Assembly (NCBI RefSeq): GCF_914767665.1
Contig: NC_059502.1
Span: 620,001 to 684,000, forward strand
Origin: Harmonia axyridis
Taxonomy: Eukaryota; Arthropoda; Insecta; Coleoptera; Coccinellidae
Direction of reading: 5' to 3'
Length of the DNA: 64,000 bases
Under the pieces are notes generated by a model. It saw only the letters and a list, made by a program, of their open reading frames with translations, ran no database searches and was not told the origin of the DNA. Positions 1 to 13,400 of the stretch are shown piece after piece. Position 1 is the first letter of the stretch. Each line of letters opens with the position of its first letter. Made by a program: the position numbers and the translations under genes.

Positions 1-1132
1 CCCTGTATAGGCTTTTTGGTCATCGTCATTTTAGAGGGGTGGCGAATCTGAAAATTTTTTATAAGATTCATTGCCTTTTTCTGTCAAGGAATTATTTGCT
101 ACATTTTCTGAAATTTCTGGATACGTATTTTCTAATGTATTATTTCAATGAGACTGATATAAATTTTTGACCAAAAAAGAAACATTCTTCAAAATGTAAT
201 AATAACTCACAAAAAAAAATTGTTCAATCCTACCCAAATTCAAAAAATCAGATATAAATGGAAAAAGGGTTGTCTTTGTAGATTTCCTCATGTTTTGATA
301 GTACCTAGGTTTTATTTCGGGAAGGGAACAAATATTAAAGACAAAAAATCTATCCAGCCATTCTGAGTTATAAATGGTTGAATGACACCAAAAAGGTGTA
401 AAATTGTACCAATCGTAAAGACAAAACTATTGAAAGGAGCAAAAATTCATTATTTTCAACAAAAAAAAAATATCTCGAAAACTGTAAGTCTTTTATAATG
501 GGAATTTTGTCATAGCAGGTGGGTTATCCTTTGATCTACATTCTCCCTTGGTTTGACGTGGTCTTTACGGGACACCCTGTATGTACCTGAGTAGAGATTG
601 TTAATTAATATTCCTAAAAATAAAAAAAACGAGAATAAAAAGATCCTGCCATTCGTTTTCTTCTCAAACTCCCCTCATTATTACCGTTTATTACCGTTGT
701 AACACAAACAAATAAACGTTCCAACGTAATTCAACGTGGGAGAAAAAATAAATACCGGGATTACGGCATCCCCATTAAAATATTTGCGAAAATTCACGGG
801 CTCAAAATAATTGGGTCGATTTGGAATATCGCTTCAATATTTCACGGGAAAAATAAGCAAGTTTTGGTAACGTTCAAAACACGCACCGACGTTCTGTTGA
901 ATATCATATACGTCAAAATCGAAAAACTGTTTATTTGAGAAAAATTAGGAACATATGCTGCTGATTAATAATGATTCATTTGATTTATTGTTGAGTGATA
1001 TCTGGCCTTCGTTAAACACACAGCGTATACACAGAACGTACAGTTCAGGATTTCGTTGCATATTCATGCGAATAATTCATATTTTCTTCGGGAAATTCGT
1101 TACTTGATTGTTGGATATTATAAAGGGTGTTT
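1..1132. other. AT-rich intergenic DNA, no gene seen
   Basis: I see no coding exon here. The first bases (ccctgtat) and positions 571-582 (gacaccctgtat) both carry the CACCCTGTAT motif that recurs at the ends of repeats elsewhere in the window. The first 580 bases may therefore be part of a dispersed repeat that enters from outside the window. Confidence 0.5.
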
Positions 1133-2060
1133 GTTTCAGAGCTATAGAACTTTAAATTGCAATGAAACAACGATGGATTATTCGATTGACATGAATTTTA
1201 TTTATCCGCAAGATAATCTTGTGGCATTACATTTTAAATATGATTTCTAGCATATGACCGCCACGGCTGGCTCGGATGTAGTCCAATCTGGACGTCCAAT
1301 TTTCGATGACTTTTTCCAACATTTGTGGCCGTATATCGGCAATAACAGGGCGAATTTTGTCTTCCAAATGGTCAAGGGTTTGTGGCTTATCCGCATAGAC
1401 CAATGACTTTACATAGCCCCACAGAAAGTAGTCTAGCGGTGTTGAATCACAAGATCTTGGAGGCCAATTCACAGGTCCAAAACGTGAAATTAGGCAGTCA
1501 CCAAACGTGTCTTTCAATAAATCGATTGGGCACGGGTTGTGTGACGTGTTGCGCCGTCTTGTTGGAACCACAGCTCCTGGACATCATGGTTGTTCAATTC
1601 AGGAATGAAAAAGTTAGTAATCATGGCTCTATACCGATCACCATTGACTGTAACGTTCTGGCCATCATCGTTTTTGAAGAAGTACGGACCAATGATTAAA
1701 CCAGCCCATAAAGCGCACCAAACAGTCAGTTTTTCTGGATGTAACGGTGTTTCGACATACACTTGAGGATTAGCTTCACTCCAAATGCGGCAGTTTTGTT
1801 TATTGATGTAGCCATTCACCCAGAAGTGCACTTCATCGCTAAACAAAATAAAATGGACGTAGTGCGCGATGCGTATTCCGCACAGAACCATTATTTTCGA
1901 AATTAAATTGCACTATTTGCAAGCGTTGTTCAGGCGTGAGTCTATTCATGATGAATTGCCAAACCAAACTGAGAATAAATCACTTAACAGCTGTTAAATC
2001 GGTCGCCATCTTGAACAGTAATGCCAACTTAAAGTTATATACCTCGAAAAAAACACCCTT
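1133..2060 (-). mobile_element. Tc1/mariner DD41D element, copy A (non-autonomous)
   Basis: The 928-bp element is flanked by TA on both sides (1131-1132 and 2061-2062). Its termini are AAGGGTGTTTG at the left and AACACCCTT at the right. The minus strand encodes the transposase catalytic region in broken frames (1891-1227), with D residues in the SDE, QQDGA and TPLD motifs. Upstream of that lies the helix-turn-helix start MNRLTPEQ-like segment near 1950, joined to the catalytic part by the internal deletion shared by the family. Frameshifts and stops make it inactive. Confidence 0.85.
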
Positions 2061-2894
2061 TACTATAATTTATATTAGTCATTTTATTGATGACACAAAA
2101 TTTCAGCCGAACTCATGTTTGTGAACGACTTTATAGTTTCATGTCTAACATGATGATTAATACCGCTTCAATAACATTTTTGCTTTGTTTATCTATACGC
2201 CAATATTGATCTTCACCGGAAACTTACCTATTAGTGTTTTCTCTTTGCCGTCAAGTAAAATGCGTGATGTAAACAATATTATCCTTCTTTTTAACCACCC
2301 TTTAGGTAAATAGTGACCCATAAAAAACATTTCAGCCGAGTATTTCCTTTAGTAAGACTTCTGAAAAACGTTTAGACTGGTCAATTATTATTTGGGGCAA
2401 ATTTTGTTTTAAATTATTCAATAAAATTTCTATAGGTACAGAGAATAATAATTAGGATTCTCAAAAATTAGATATTCGAATAACTTTGCACCAAGTACCT
2501 CGTTCAGTATGAATGCCAGCTTTCATTTACATTCATACCATCATACCTATACCATTTTATAGTTGTTGAAATCCCAATATCGAATACTATTTTGTATTTG
2601 TGCATGAACCAGCTATTCATAAAAGAATAAAAAATCAAATTGTGTTGCCAATTTATCGTGAGGAGAAATAAAATACCTAATGATCTAACCAATTATCAAT
2701 GCAGAATCAATTAACTGAGAGAGAGTAATTGAGAAATTGAATGAAAACCCAACTAAAATATGTCTGATCTCAAAAAAAAATTGAAAATTGTCATTTAAAA
2801 CATATAAACATAACAGTATAGGTGTATATGCTCAAATTTTTAAGCGCATATTAGATCAATTGAAAAGTTTCTAGTCTGATATTCATTGATTACC
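2061..2894. other. Intergenic, nothing recognised
   Basis: This is AT-rich sequence between transposon copy A and the mariner relic. I found no exon, RNA gene or clear repeat. Confidence 0.4.
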
Positions 2895-3320
2895 TCCAAA
2901 AGGGCCAGACCATCAACAGCGCTTATTATATAGCATTATTGGATCGTTTAAAGGATGAAATCGTTAAAAAACTGCCCCATTTGAATAAAAAAATGTGCTG
3001 TTTCATTAAGACAATGCGCCGTGTCACAAATCAATGGAAACAATGGCAAAATTGCATAAATTCGGCTTCAAATTGCTTCTGCATCCACCGTATTCGCCAG
3101 ATCTGGCCCCCAGCGACATTTTCCTGTTTTCAGGCCTCAAAAGAATGGTCGCTGGAAAGAAATTTAGCGCCAGCGAAGAAGTAATCGCCGAAACTGATGC
3201 CTATTTTGAAGCGAAAGACAAGTCGTACTAGAAAAATGGTATCGAAAAGTTGGAAGATCGCTATAATCGCTGTATCGCCCTCGAAGGCAACTATGTTGAA
3301 TAATAATAACGAATTTTGCC
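2895..3320 (+). pseudogene. mariner (DD34D) transposase relic
   Basis: Translation on the plus strand in two frames gives the C-terminal third of a mariner transposase. It reads QTINSAYYIALLDRLKDEI, then after a frameshift near 3000 the D-N-A-P-C-H box, then HPPYSPDLAPSD and the ending IEKLEDRYNRCIALEGNYVE. The spacing between the second and third catalytic D is 34 residues, the mariner signature, and distinct from the DD41D elements nearby. No N-terminal half is present, and a stop follows KDKSY. It is a dead fragment. Confidence 0.85.
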
Positions 3321-3926
3321 GAAAAAATGTGTTTTACTATGGTAGACCAGGTACTTTTCAATTGTCGTGTTATACCTCAAAGGGGACCGAGTTGTCTCGC
3401 GCATATCCGTTTTCTAATGAATTAGAGATTAAAACACCTAGTTGCGATAGACCTATAGGAAACGGAAAAATGCGCCCGGGTCAAGGTCACCGGTTTGCCG
3501 CCACCTAGATCCGGCACTGCGTACAGCCAAGAATTCGCTCTGTGAATAAAATTGACCAGAATCTTCACTTCACAAAAAAAAACGCTTACTCACGCAAATA
3601 TCCGGTTTTAATACTTGAACGACCCTGTATACGCAAGAAACGATTCTCGAATCGGTTCTTTCCGAACCTTCCGGATACACCAGCTAATTTTAACTCGTGT
3701 TTCCTTTGTTCCCTCACAGATAGAGTACATCAGTCGCCTTCCACAGTCCCCGAAAGAAATCCCATCACTTAACAGTCTCCGGCATCGAACAACCTGGTGT
3801 TTACCTCAACAAAACAATCCTATCCGGCTGTTTAAGCGCGCATCGAGATGCTAGAAACGAGCCGAATCTTATCTAATCTTCAATGAGTCAATCTTTGGGA
3901 GTCGATCCTTCGTTTACTCATTCAGT
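3321..3926. other. Upstream region of ectodomain exon V1
   Basis: Non-coding sequence lies between the mariner relic and V1. It should contain the V1 promoter if V1 is an alternative first exon. I see no TATA box. A TCAGT initiator-like pentamer lies two to six bases before the V1 ATG, too close to be convincing as the transcription start. Confidence 0.3.
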
Positions 3927-4476
3927 ATGCGTCGCTTAAAGGTGTTTAGCCTAGTTTTTCTCGCGCTGGCGACTCCAGCAGCATGCCACGCGTGTGTCAA
4001 AGGTGACCTGGTCCAGGACATTTCGGATGGTGTTCGTCTCGGATACGCGATCGTAAAAGACGACGTGCGTTACGAGCAGGACAATTATTACGTCGACGAT
4101 GACGGCGTAAGCTGGGGCTGCATCTGCGACGTGACTCAGTGCCTCAGGAAATGCTGCAGGTACGGGGAGTACCCTTCGAAACAAGGCCTGGACAGGGTCT
4201 GCAAGCCTTCTCCGACGAACCAGAGGGAACGCATGGCCGCCTCCGTGAGGGAGAACAGACACCTGGGGGACTACAAGATCTTCCACGCCGGTTTCATCTG
4301 CGGCACCGCCAATTCGGTGATCTATGGGGATCTGAAGAAGGATCTTAAGGGAGGAAGGTTGGAGGTCCTTGAAATGTCCCTGGACGAAAGGAATTTTTGC
4401 GTGGATTTCGTGAGAGGGAAGCTGACTTCCATCATATGCGTCACTACGGAGGCGAAGAAGATTGTCAACTCGATCG
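3927..4476 (+). CDS. Ectodomain exon V1 (Mth-like, 10 Cys)
   Basis: The exon encodes 183 residues plus the first base of a Gly codon. Residues 1 to about 22 form a signal peptide. After it come ten cysteines (23, 65, 67, 72, 76, 77, 92, 125, 158, 171), the number expected for the five-disulfide Methuselah ectodomain; C76-C77 sit in the LRKCC motif. The exon ends at NSI-G with donor GTAGGT at 4477, and the frame closes three codons later. It is visibly more GC-rich than V2-V5. The intron side up to V2 (7 kb) has no TM exon, so V1 must use the shared C exons or be secreted. Confidence 0.85.
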
Positions 4477-7400
4477 GTAGGTGGTGACAGGTGGTGTTTG
4501 GAGGTTAGGTTGTTTGGTCGCAGTGTTGCCAGGTCTAGGGTTTTTCTTTAGAGCTGGAGTAATTCAGTGTCGTTCGATGAATGGGGAATATTTTTAGGAA
4601 AGCGAGATAAATTTCGGGTAATCAGAAATCATATTTAGAGTAAATCGAAAATAAAATTACAGTTATTTACTCTTTTTTATTCTATAAATTACAATTGTTT
4701 CGCTGCTTAGTAGCTCCTTCAAATTTTATATTTTTAATGATTATTAAAACTGTTAAATCTGAAAAGTCTAAGAAAAAATTGCAATTTATAGAATTAAAAA
4801 GTGGAAAAACTGCCATTTTATTTTCGATTTAAAATAAATTTCAATCAAGTAAATATCGAATAAATCCCATATTTTCTGAAAATTTGAAACAACAACCAAA
4901 GTTTATAATTTTTAAACGTAATACACGGTTATTATAAAATATCGAAGCTTCAGAGTGGGTGTTGAAATATTCTGAATTTTTTTATCACAAGTTTGGAAAT
5001 AGTGGTTTGGAACTTGAATAACAATTGACAACGCATAATTTATGGTTGTACAATAAGAGATTTGATGATATAGAATGATTAATTGCCCGTGTTAGTGAAT
5101 GGAGGTATACAGCGTGTTAGTGAATAAGTGTGACAAATTTCAGGGAGTTATTTTGCGTGAAATAATGACAGTTTAATATATACTTCCGTTGAATTTAATA
5201 TATATACTTTTCGTGAATTTAATGTTCATCATCGACGCGAACGGGTAATGTCTTTTTTTAAAGAAAAATAGTACGCCACTGAGATATTTCATGCTGAAAA
5301 TCATTTTTGAATTCCTCGTTCAAATCGTGACAGAAAATTTCTTATGCTTGTTTTTCGTAAATATGATATGCCGTTTATATGAAAAAAAACATCATAATGC
5401 GTATTTATTATTTCCTTGATGCATTTTATAATACCTATCAGATATTTTTCGATATGTATTAGAGTTCAGATGTTTTCTTTTTGTATCGGGTCCCAAACGA
5501 AAAAAAACACATGACAGATTTTTTTTGTCACAAATATCAATATATTTATAGTACAGCTATAATAAGCAAATTTTTTGTCATTTAGGATTTGAAAACAAAT
5601 AACAGTTTTCGATTTTCACTGGATATGAGGAATTGGAAGTGGCGGTTGAAAAATCCTATTTTAAAAGATATTTTATTTGTTCATACTTCATTTCCGAGAG
5701 TGTCACTTGCATATTTTAGTTAAGCTAACTTTTGCTAATTAGAAAAGATTGCATGAAAAGAACCGAGAGGTGTTAATGGGTCTTTTTGTTGACTAACTTT
5801 TTGTTATCTAACATTAATTTATCATCCAATCTTCCGACGGTAATTGCTCATTAAATATTCAAAGATATTCGAGTAAATACAAGATACAGTCATAGTTTAT
5901 TCTTTAGGTCTTTCAATTAAAATACGAAAACAAAGTACCTCTTTTTTTTCAATGGATTATTTGAATGGAATTGATAAAACTTAATTTCAACAGTTACGAA
6001 AATCATAGAAAGCTTCTACGCCATACAAATAGATCTCTAACTAAGGATCTTCAAACATAGATAGTCGATAAAAAACAAACGATCATAAATAAGTGTCATT
6101 TACATACGGTGAATCATATACGATTTGGTTTGAATTATTTTAACAGACTTTCAACGTAAGAGATCAGAGAATTTTTGGCCAAAATTGAAGAAATTAAATT
6201 TTTTAGCCAGTAATGTTGACGAAAACTCAGTTCTACAACTAAACAATTGTAATTTTGCAAGAATAGTTGTCTGGTCGTGTGATTCCTCGAATATCACAAT
6301 TAGCCACAGAGATCTTGAGATTTAACACCTATAGACTTTTTGAGGCCACGTAAGAGTCTATAACAATGCTCTACAATCGATTCGATAGCTCAAAGATGGA
6401 ATTCGTGGAATTATCGAGGATAAACAGCAGAAAATGTGCCATTTGGCTGGTATCGTTCAATGGAATACCTTTCCTAAACAACGAAATAAACATCGATTGA
6501 TTCATCTAAAAATATATTTTATTTATTTTTTTTCTATCATGATGTTTTTAATGGAAAACTCTTTTTCATTGACTAAAGGGTGTTTTTTTTAGAACTATAG
6601 AACTTTAAATTGCAATAAAACAACGATGGATTATTCGATTGACATGAATTTTATTTATCCGCAAGATAATCTTGTGGCATTACATTTTAAATATGATTTC
6701 TGGCATATGACCGCCACGGCTGGCTCGGATGTAGTCCAATCTGGACGACCAATTTTCGATGAATTTTTCGAACAATTGTTGCCGTATATCGGCAATAACA
6801 CGGGGAATGGTGTCTTCCAAATGGTCAAGGGTTTGTGGCTTATCCGCATATACCAATGACTTTACATAGCCCCACAGAAAGTAGTTTAGCGGTGTTAAAT
6901 CACAAGATCTTGGAGGCCAATTCACAGGTCCAAAACGTGAAATTAGGCGGTCACCAAACGTGTCTTTCAATAAATCAATTGTGGCACGAGCTGTGTGACA
7001 TAATGGAACCACAGCTCTTGGACATCATGGTTGTTCAATTCAGGAATGAAAAAGTTAGTAATAATGGCTCTATACCGATCACCATTGACTGTAACGTTCT
7101 GGCCATCATCGTTTTTGAAGAAGTACGGACCAATGATTCCACCAGCCCATAAAGCGCACCAAACAGTCAGTTTTTCTGGATGTAACGGTGTTTCGACATA
7201 CACTCGAGGATTAGCTTCACTCCAAATGCGGCAGTTTTGTTTGTTGACGTAGCCATTCAACCAGAAGTGCGCTTCATCTCTAAACAAAATGAAATGGACA
7301 TAGTGCGCGATACGTATCACGCGTGAATCTATTCATGATGAATTGCCAAACCAAACTGAGAATAAATCACTTGACAGCTGTTAAATCGGTCAGCACCTTG

Positions 7401-10400
7401 AACAGTAATGCCAACTTAAAGTTATATACCTCGAAAAAAAACACCCGTTATTATCAGAGCAACATATTTTTCAGAAAACTAAAAATATTCGAAATTTTTC
7501 CTCAAACTCATAAATAATAGTTTACAATACCCAAAAATTTCTCCATTACCAAGTGTTGAGATTTCTCGAAATATACGATTGGGTTACTGTCAAAAACGTA
7601 ACTTGTGAGTTGTGACATCATCCCGAACAAGTTATTGCAGAAAAAATTAGAAGCTAAATTGAGAATCTTCATCGCGTACATTATAAATTAAGTGGGTATC
7701 TGTACAGCTAAAAATAAAATCGATTTGTCTACGATCATCCCACGATTTGAATAACAAATCAAGTTTACATTTATGCAAGAGAATTCCAGATATTTGCCAA
7801 CTGAACCTGTTTAGAATCAATAAAGTTAAGGAATTTACATTTTATTCCAATATGGAAACCCTCCACCGTTAGCATTTTTTTCATTTGTTTTTGAACGCTT
7901 TCATTGGAATTCTGGGGATTTCTGAAATCAGATTTCTGTTATTCCCCGGATCAATTCAAGGCTTCTTATGATGTTATGGTGTAAATTTCGTTAATTGATT
8001 TTTTTTTTAATATTTCCGATGTTCGCCCTTCAGGAAATATTAAAAGTTTGTCAGTTAGAAGTTTTCATATTACACTTATTGGTCCATTTTTCATTGATTT
8101 GCTCGAATAATATGACATTTACCATAAGGGTGCATTGGATTCGAAACTTTCGTGATTAGGTATCCAAGAAAGAATTAATTATCATGGCTGAACCATTTCA
8201 CCCACATTTTTCAGGACCAGACACTTTTGGGGTTGATGAACAAAGGAGATGAATGATCATGATAATCAATGATACAGTCGTTAAATAAGTTATTAATTCC
8301 AGTGAAATGAGAGTTTGATCAGATGAATCTCGAGTAGCATCTCAATTGTATAAATGTGTATTGAGATCAGGTCAAGATCATCTTATCAATAGCTTAAGCG
8401 AGAACAGCTGAAATTAGAAAACAATTTATTATTTTGCGAAAAATTATTTTCATCTCTACTGAATTTAAATCACTTTACCTTGAACTCGTTTGCTATAAAA
8501 AAAAAGAACACAAAATGGCGGATGCACAAACTTTGAACGATGCATACAGGGATTTATGACATCCATTTTTTTTTTAAGATTTGTATATGGAAAAACAATA
8601 ATTTGAGAAAATTTAAGCAGAAAATTTTTTATCTCTATTGGTATTATTTTCATATGAGCAAAATTTGAAACATTATGAGATTTAATTATCATTATTCAAT
8701 ATTTTGTTAGGTGGTGAAAATAATTTGTACATTTTGCAGTAGTTTTTGATTAAGTTCGAGTGTTTATATCGAAAAAATACACAAATTGAAAATTCTACCA
8801 ACTATAAGGTGTTTTTTTTCGAGGTATATAACTTTAAGTTGGCATTACTGTTCAAGATAGCGACCGATTTAACAGCTGTTAAGTGATTTATTCTCAGTTT
8901 GGTTTGGCAATTCATCATGAATAGACTCACGTTTGAACAACGCTTGCAAATAGTGGAATTTTATTTCGAAAATAATGGTTCTGTGCGGAATACGTATCGC
9001 GCACTACGTCCATTTTATTTTGTTTAGCGATGAAGCGCACTTCTGGTTAAATGGCTACGCCAACAAACAAAACTACCGCATTTGGAGTGAAGCTAATCCT
9101 AAAGTGTATGTCGAAACACCGTTACATCCAGAAAAACTGACTGTTTGGTGCGCTTTATGGGCTGGTGGAATCATTGGTCCGTACTTCTTCAAAAATGATG
9201 ATGGCCAGAACGTTACAGTCAATGGTGATCGGTATAGAGCCATGATTACTAACTTTTTCATTCCTGAATTGAACTACCATGATGTCCAGGAGCTGTGGTT
9301 CCAACAAGACGGCGCAACATGTCACACAGCTCGTGTCACAATCGATTTATTGAAAGACACGTTTGGTGACCGCCTAATTTCACGTTTTGGACCTGTGAAT
9401 TGGCCTCCAAGATCTTGTGATTTAACACCGCTAGACTACTTTCTGTGGGGCTATGTAAAGTCATTGGTCTATTCGGATAAGCCACAAACCCTTGACCATT
9501 TGGAAGACAACATTCGCCGTGTTATTGCCGATATACGGCCACAAATGTTGGAAAAAGTCATCGAAAATTGGACGTCCAGATTGGACTGCATCCGAGCCAA
9601 CCGTGGAGGTCATATGCCAGAAATCATATTTAAAATGTAATACCACAAGATTATCTTGCGGATGAATAAAATTCATGTCAATCGAATAATCCATCGTTGT
9701 TTTATTGTAATTTAAAGTTCTATAGCTCTAAAAAAAACACCCTTCACAAAACGTCATGGTAATACATTGTAAAGAATTTACTACTCATTCCATCAAATCG
9801 ATTTTCAAGAAAAAAAAAACCGCTCGAATAAATTCAAACGAAATTTTCTTACTCTAACCTTCTATTTTCAATTTCTCGCTCTCGCCAAGCTTAAAAATTC
9901 CTGATAACCGGCACGCAAGCTAGATCCAATTTGAAGTATTCCTGATAATTTTACACTCATTGAAATTATACTCGTTCTGGGATATCCCACAAGTATATTA
10001 TTTTTAAGCTGCTAGGAAACAATATCAGTCGATGATAGATAAAGCCGAGTGTTCCTAGAAACGTATGCAACCAAAATAACAGGAATAAAGTTCGTTACCC
10101 AATTTCCACTCGAAAATTATTTCAGTTGGGTTGGTTTATTGAAGCTTTGGGATCGCGTGAATGAATTTTGATATATGAAAAGGATAAATGTCTGATGAAG
10201 CATTGTGGAGGCGTTTAAGTTATTACTTTCCATGTCGTAAAAAGGGCTCAACATGTTTTCAAAAAAATGTATAATTAATATTTCGCAGTATCTGAAAAAC
10301 TACACACCAATCATTTTTTTGTAAGTCTTTTATGAAACAGAACGCTATTATATTTTGTTTGGATGACAAGTGATTATACAGGGTGGCTCACATAAAATAG

Positions 10401-13400
10401 CCTAGTCGAGACAGCTCAATTTTGATTTGGAGAGACATCCCACAAAGCATAGAATATTGCAATGAAATATTTTATTATAAAGGATGTTTTTTTTAGAGCT
10501 ATAAAACTTTAAATTGCAATAAAACAACGATGGATTATTCGATTGACATGAATATTTTATTTATCCGCAAGATAATCTTGTGGCATTACATTTTAAATAT
10601 GATTTCTGGCATATGACCGCCACGGCTGGCTCGGATGTAGTCCAATCTGGACGACCAATTTTCGATGACTTTTTCCAACATTTGTGGCCGTATATCGGCA
10701 ATAACACGGCGAATGTTGTCTTTCAAATGGTCAAGGGTTTGTGGCTTATCCGCATAGACCAATAACTTTACATAGCCCCACAGATAGTAGTCTAGCGGTG
10801 TTAAATCACAAGATCTTGGAGGTCAATTCACAGGTCCAAAACGTGAAATTAGGCGGTCACCAAACGTGTCTTTCAATAAATCGATTGTGACACGAGCTGT
10901 GTGACATGTTGCGCCGTCTTGTTGAAACCACAGCTCCTGGACATCATGGTTGTTCAATTCAGGAATGAAAAAGTTATTAATCATGGCTCTATACCGATCA
11001 CCATTGACTGTAACGTTCTGGCCATCATCGTTTTTGAAGAAGTACGGACCAATGATTCCACCAGCCCATAAAGCGCACCAAACAGTCAGTTTTTCTGGAT
11101 GTAACAGTGTTTAGTGGAGCCATTCTCAAGAAATTTTGCATTGGTTTCCATGTTGAAATTTTGCAACTGAATATCAAGTTTCTATTCGATCCTAACGGTG
11201 TTTTTGGAGTTACTGAGAAATAAAATTTCAAAATTCACTTATTTATCGTTTCATTCAAAAACTCTGCCAATGGATGTGAACCGAACTTCCTAAATTAATC
11301 GAGGTGAAGGAGTAGAAATCAAGTTTTTTACTCGGAAGCGAAACAATTCCAACACCCCATAGAAACCCAGGATGACCTTTGCACTTGTTAGTCACAATCA
11401 AATAGACGGATACCTGCAATATGGAAAACGAAAAGTAGATAATTTCATTTTACAAAACCGATCAGATAACCTACTTATCTGACTAAAATCGCTTTTCCTA
11501 TCGTAGAATCTCCATTATCGTCATTCGCGATAGTGATTATCTGTGCAAAGATCGATCAAAAAAACGATGTGAACCCAAAAATCAAGGATGTGGATTGAAC
11601 TTATCCTAGTGTGTATGTCCTTTGTGCCCGTCTACTGTCAAAATATGCCGGTCCGAACCTTGACCAAGGACAGGAGGTTCCACAGGGCTCCCACCGTGGA
11701 CCACCAGAATTTAAATTTTAACAGTCCTGCTCCCAGTTTGAGGAAATGCTGTCCTTTTGGCGAAGAAATAAGGGATCGGAGATGCCAAAATCAAGATTCG
11801 GGACGATTATCTGCATTTAGAATAGAACTTGTAATTCTTCCATTCGAAATAGAGATAGGAAACCATTGCTCTAAGGCCAATTCAACTAGGATTATGATAG
11901 AACTGGATAGTGAGAAGGATCTTGTGGATTTGTTGCATGTGAGGCTACACGCTGTATCTTTCCGGAATCCCGTGGATAGGAACGATTTTTGCCTAGACTA
12001 CATCCACGGTATATTTAGGGCTTTAGTGTGTTATAGGAAAGATGAGGAGAATATCAATCCATATACTTTAGTTGGTGAGTCAAATATTAAAATGAACAAT
12101 TATTAAATGGAGAACTTCATATCTACAAATATCCAGAAAGATATACAGGGCGATTCATAAGCAGACATCTTCAATTTTTTAACGGGTTTTTTAGCCAAAA
12201 ATATGAATTATTTATTATATAATTTTTTCTCGAGCGCTCAAAAATATTCGGCTTCAGTTTATTTGAATTTGTGTTGTTTATATTATCATGTTTCGGGCTT
12301 TGATCCATTTTTAAAACTGAAAAGAATTCACTTTATATTACATACAGGGAGGTACAAACGAAAATGACGGATTCCTATGATAATTTTAAGAAAAACAAGT
12401 CCTATAAATATGGGCCCACAAATGTTATCTTTCCGAAATACAGGGTGTTTGAGTTTGATTTTTTTCAAAGTTTTTTTTTCTCATAACAACTGCTCTTCAC
12501 AAGATATCCAATTCAAATTTGGAATATATAGGGTGTTTTTTTTTCGAGATATATAACTTTGAGTTGGCATTTCTGTTCAAGATGGCGACCGATTTAACAG
12601 CTGTCAAGTGATTTATTCTCAGTTTGGTTTGGCAATTCATCATGAATAGACTCACGGCTGAACAACGCTTGCAAATAGTGCAATTTTATTTCGAAAATAA
12701 TGGTTTTGTGCGGAAAACGTATCGCGCACTACGTCCATTTTAGAGATGAAGCGCACTTCTGGTTGAATGGCTACGTCGACAAACAAAACTGCCGCATTTG
12801 GAGTGAAGCTAATCCTCAAGTGTATGTCGAAACACCTTTACATCCAGAAAAACTGATTGTTTGTTGCGCTTTATGGGCTGGTGGAATCATTGGTCCGTAC
12901 TTCTTCAAAAACGATGATGGCCAGAACGTTACAGTCAATGGTGATCGGTATAGAGCAATGATTACTAACTTTTTCATTCCTGAATTGAACAACCATGATG
13001 TCCAGGAGCTGTGGTTCCAACAAGACGGCGCAACATGTCACACAGCTCGTGCCACAATCGATTTATTGAAAGACACGTTTGGTGACCGCCTAATTTCACG
13101 TTTTGGACCTGTGAATTGGCCTCCAAGATCTTGTGATTTAACACCGCTAGACTACTTTCTGTGGGGCTATGTAAAGTCATTGGTCTATGCGGATAAGCCA
13201 CAAACCCTTGACCATTTGGAAGACAACATTCGCCGTGTTATTGCCGATATACGGCCACAAATGTAGGAAAAAGTCATCGAGAATTGGACTACATCCGAGC
13301 CAGCCGTAGCGGTCATATGCCAGAAATCATATTTGAAATGTAATGCCACAAGATTATCTTGCGTATAAATAAAATTCATGTCAATCGAATAATCCATCGT

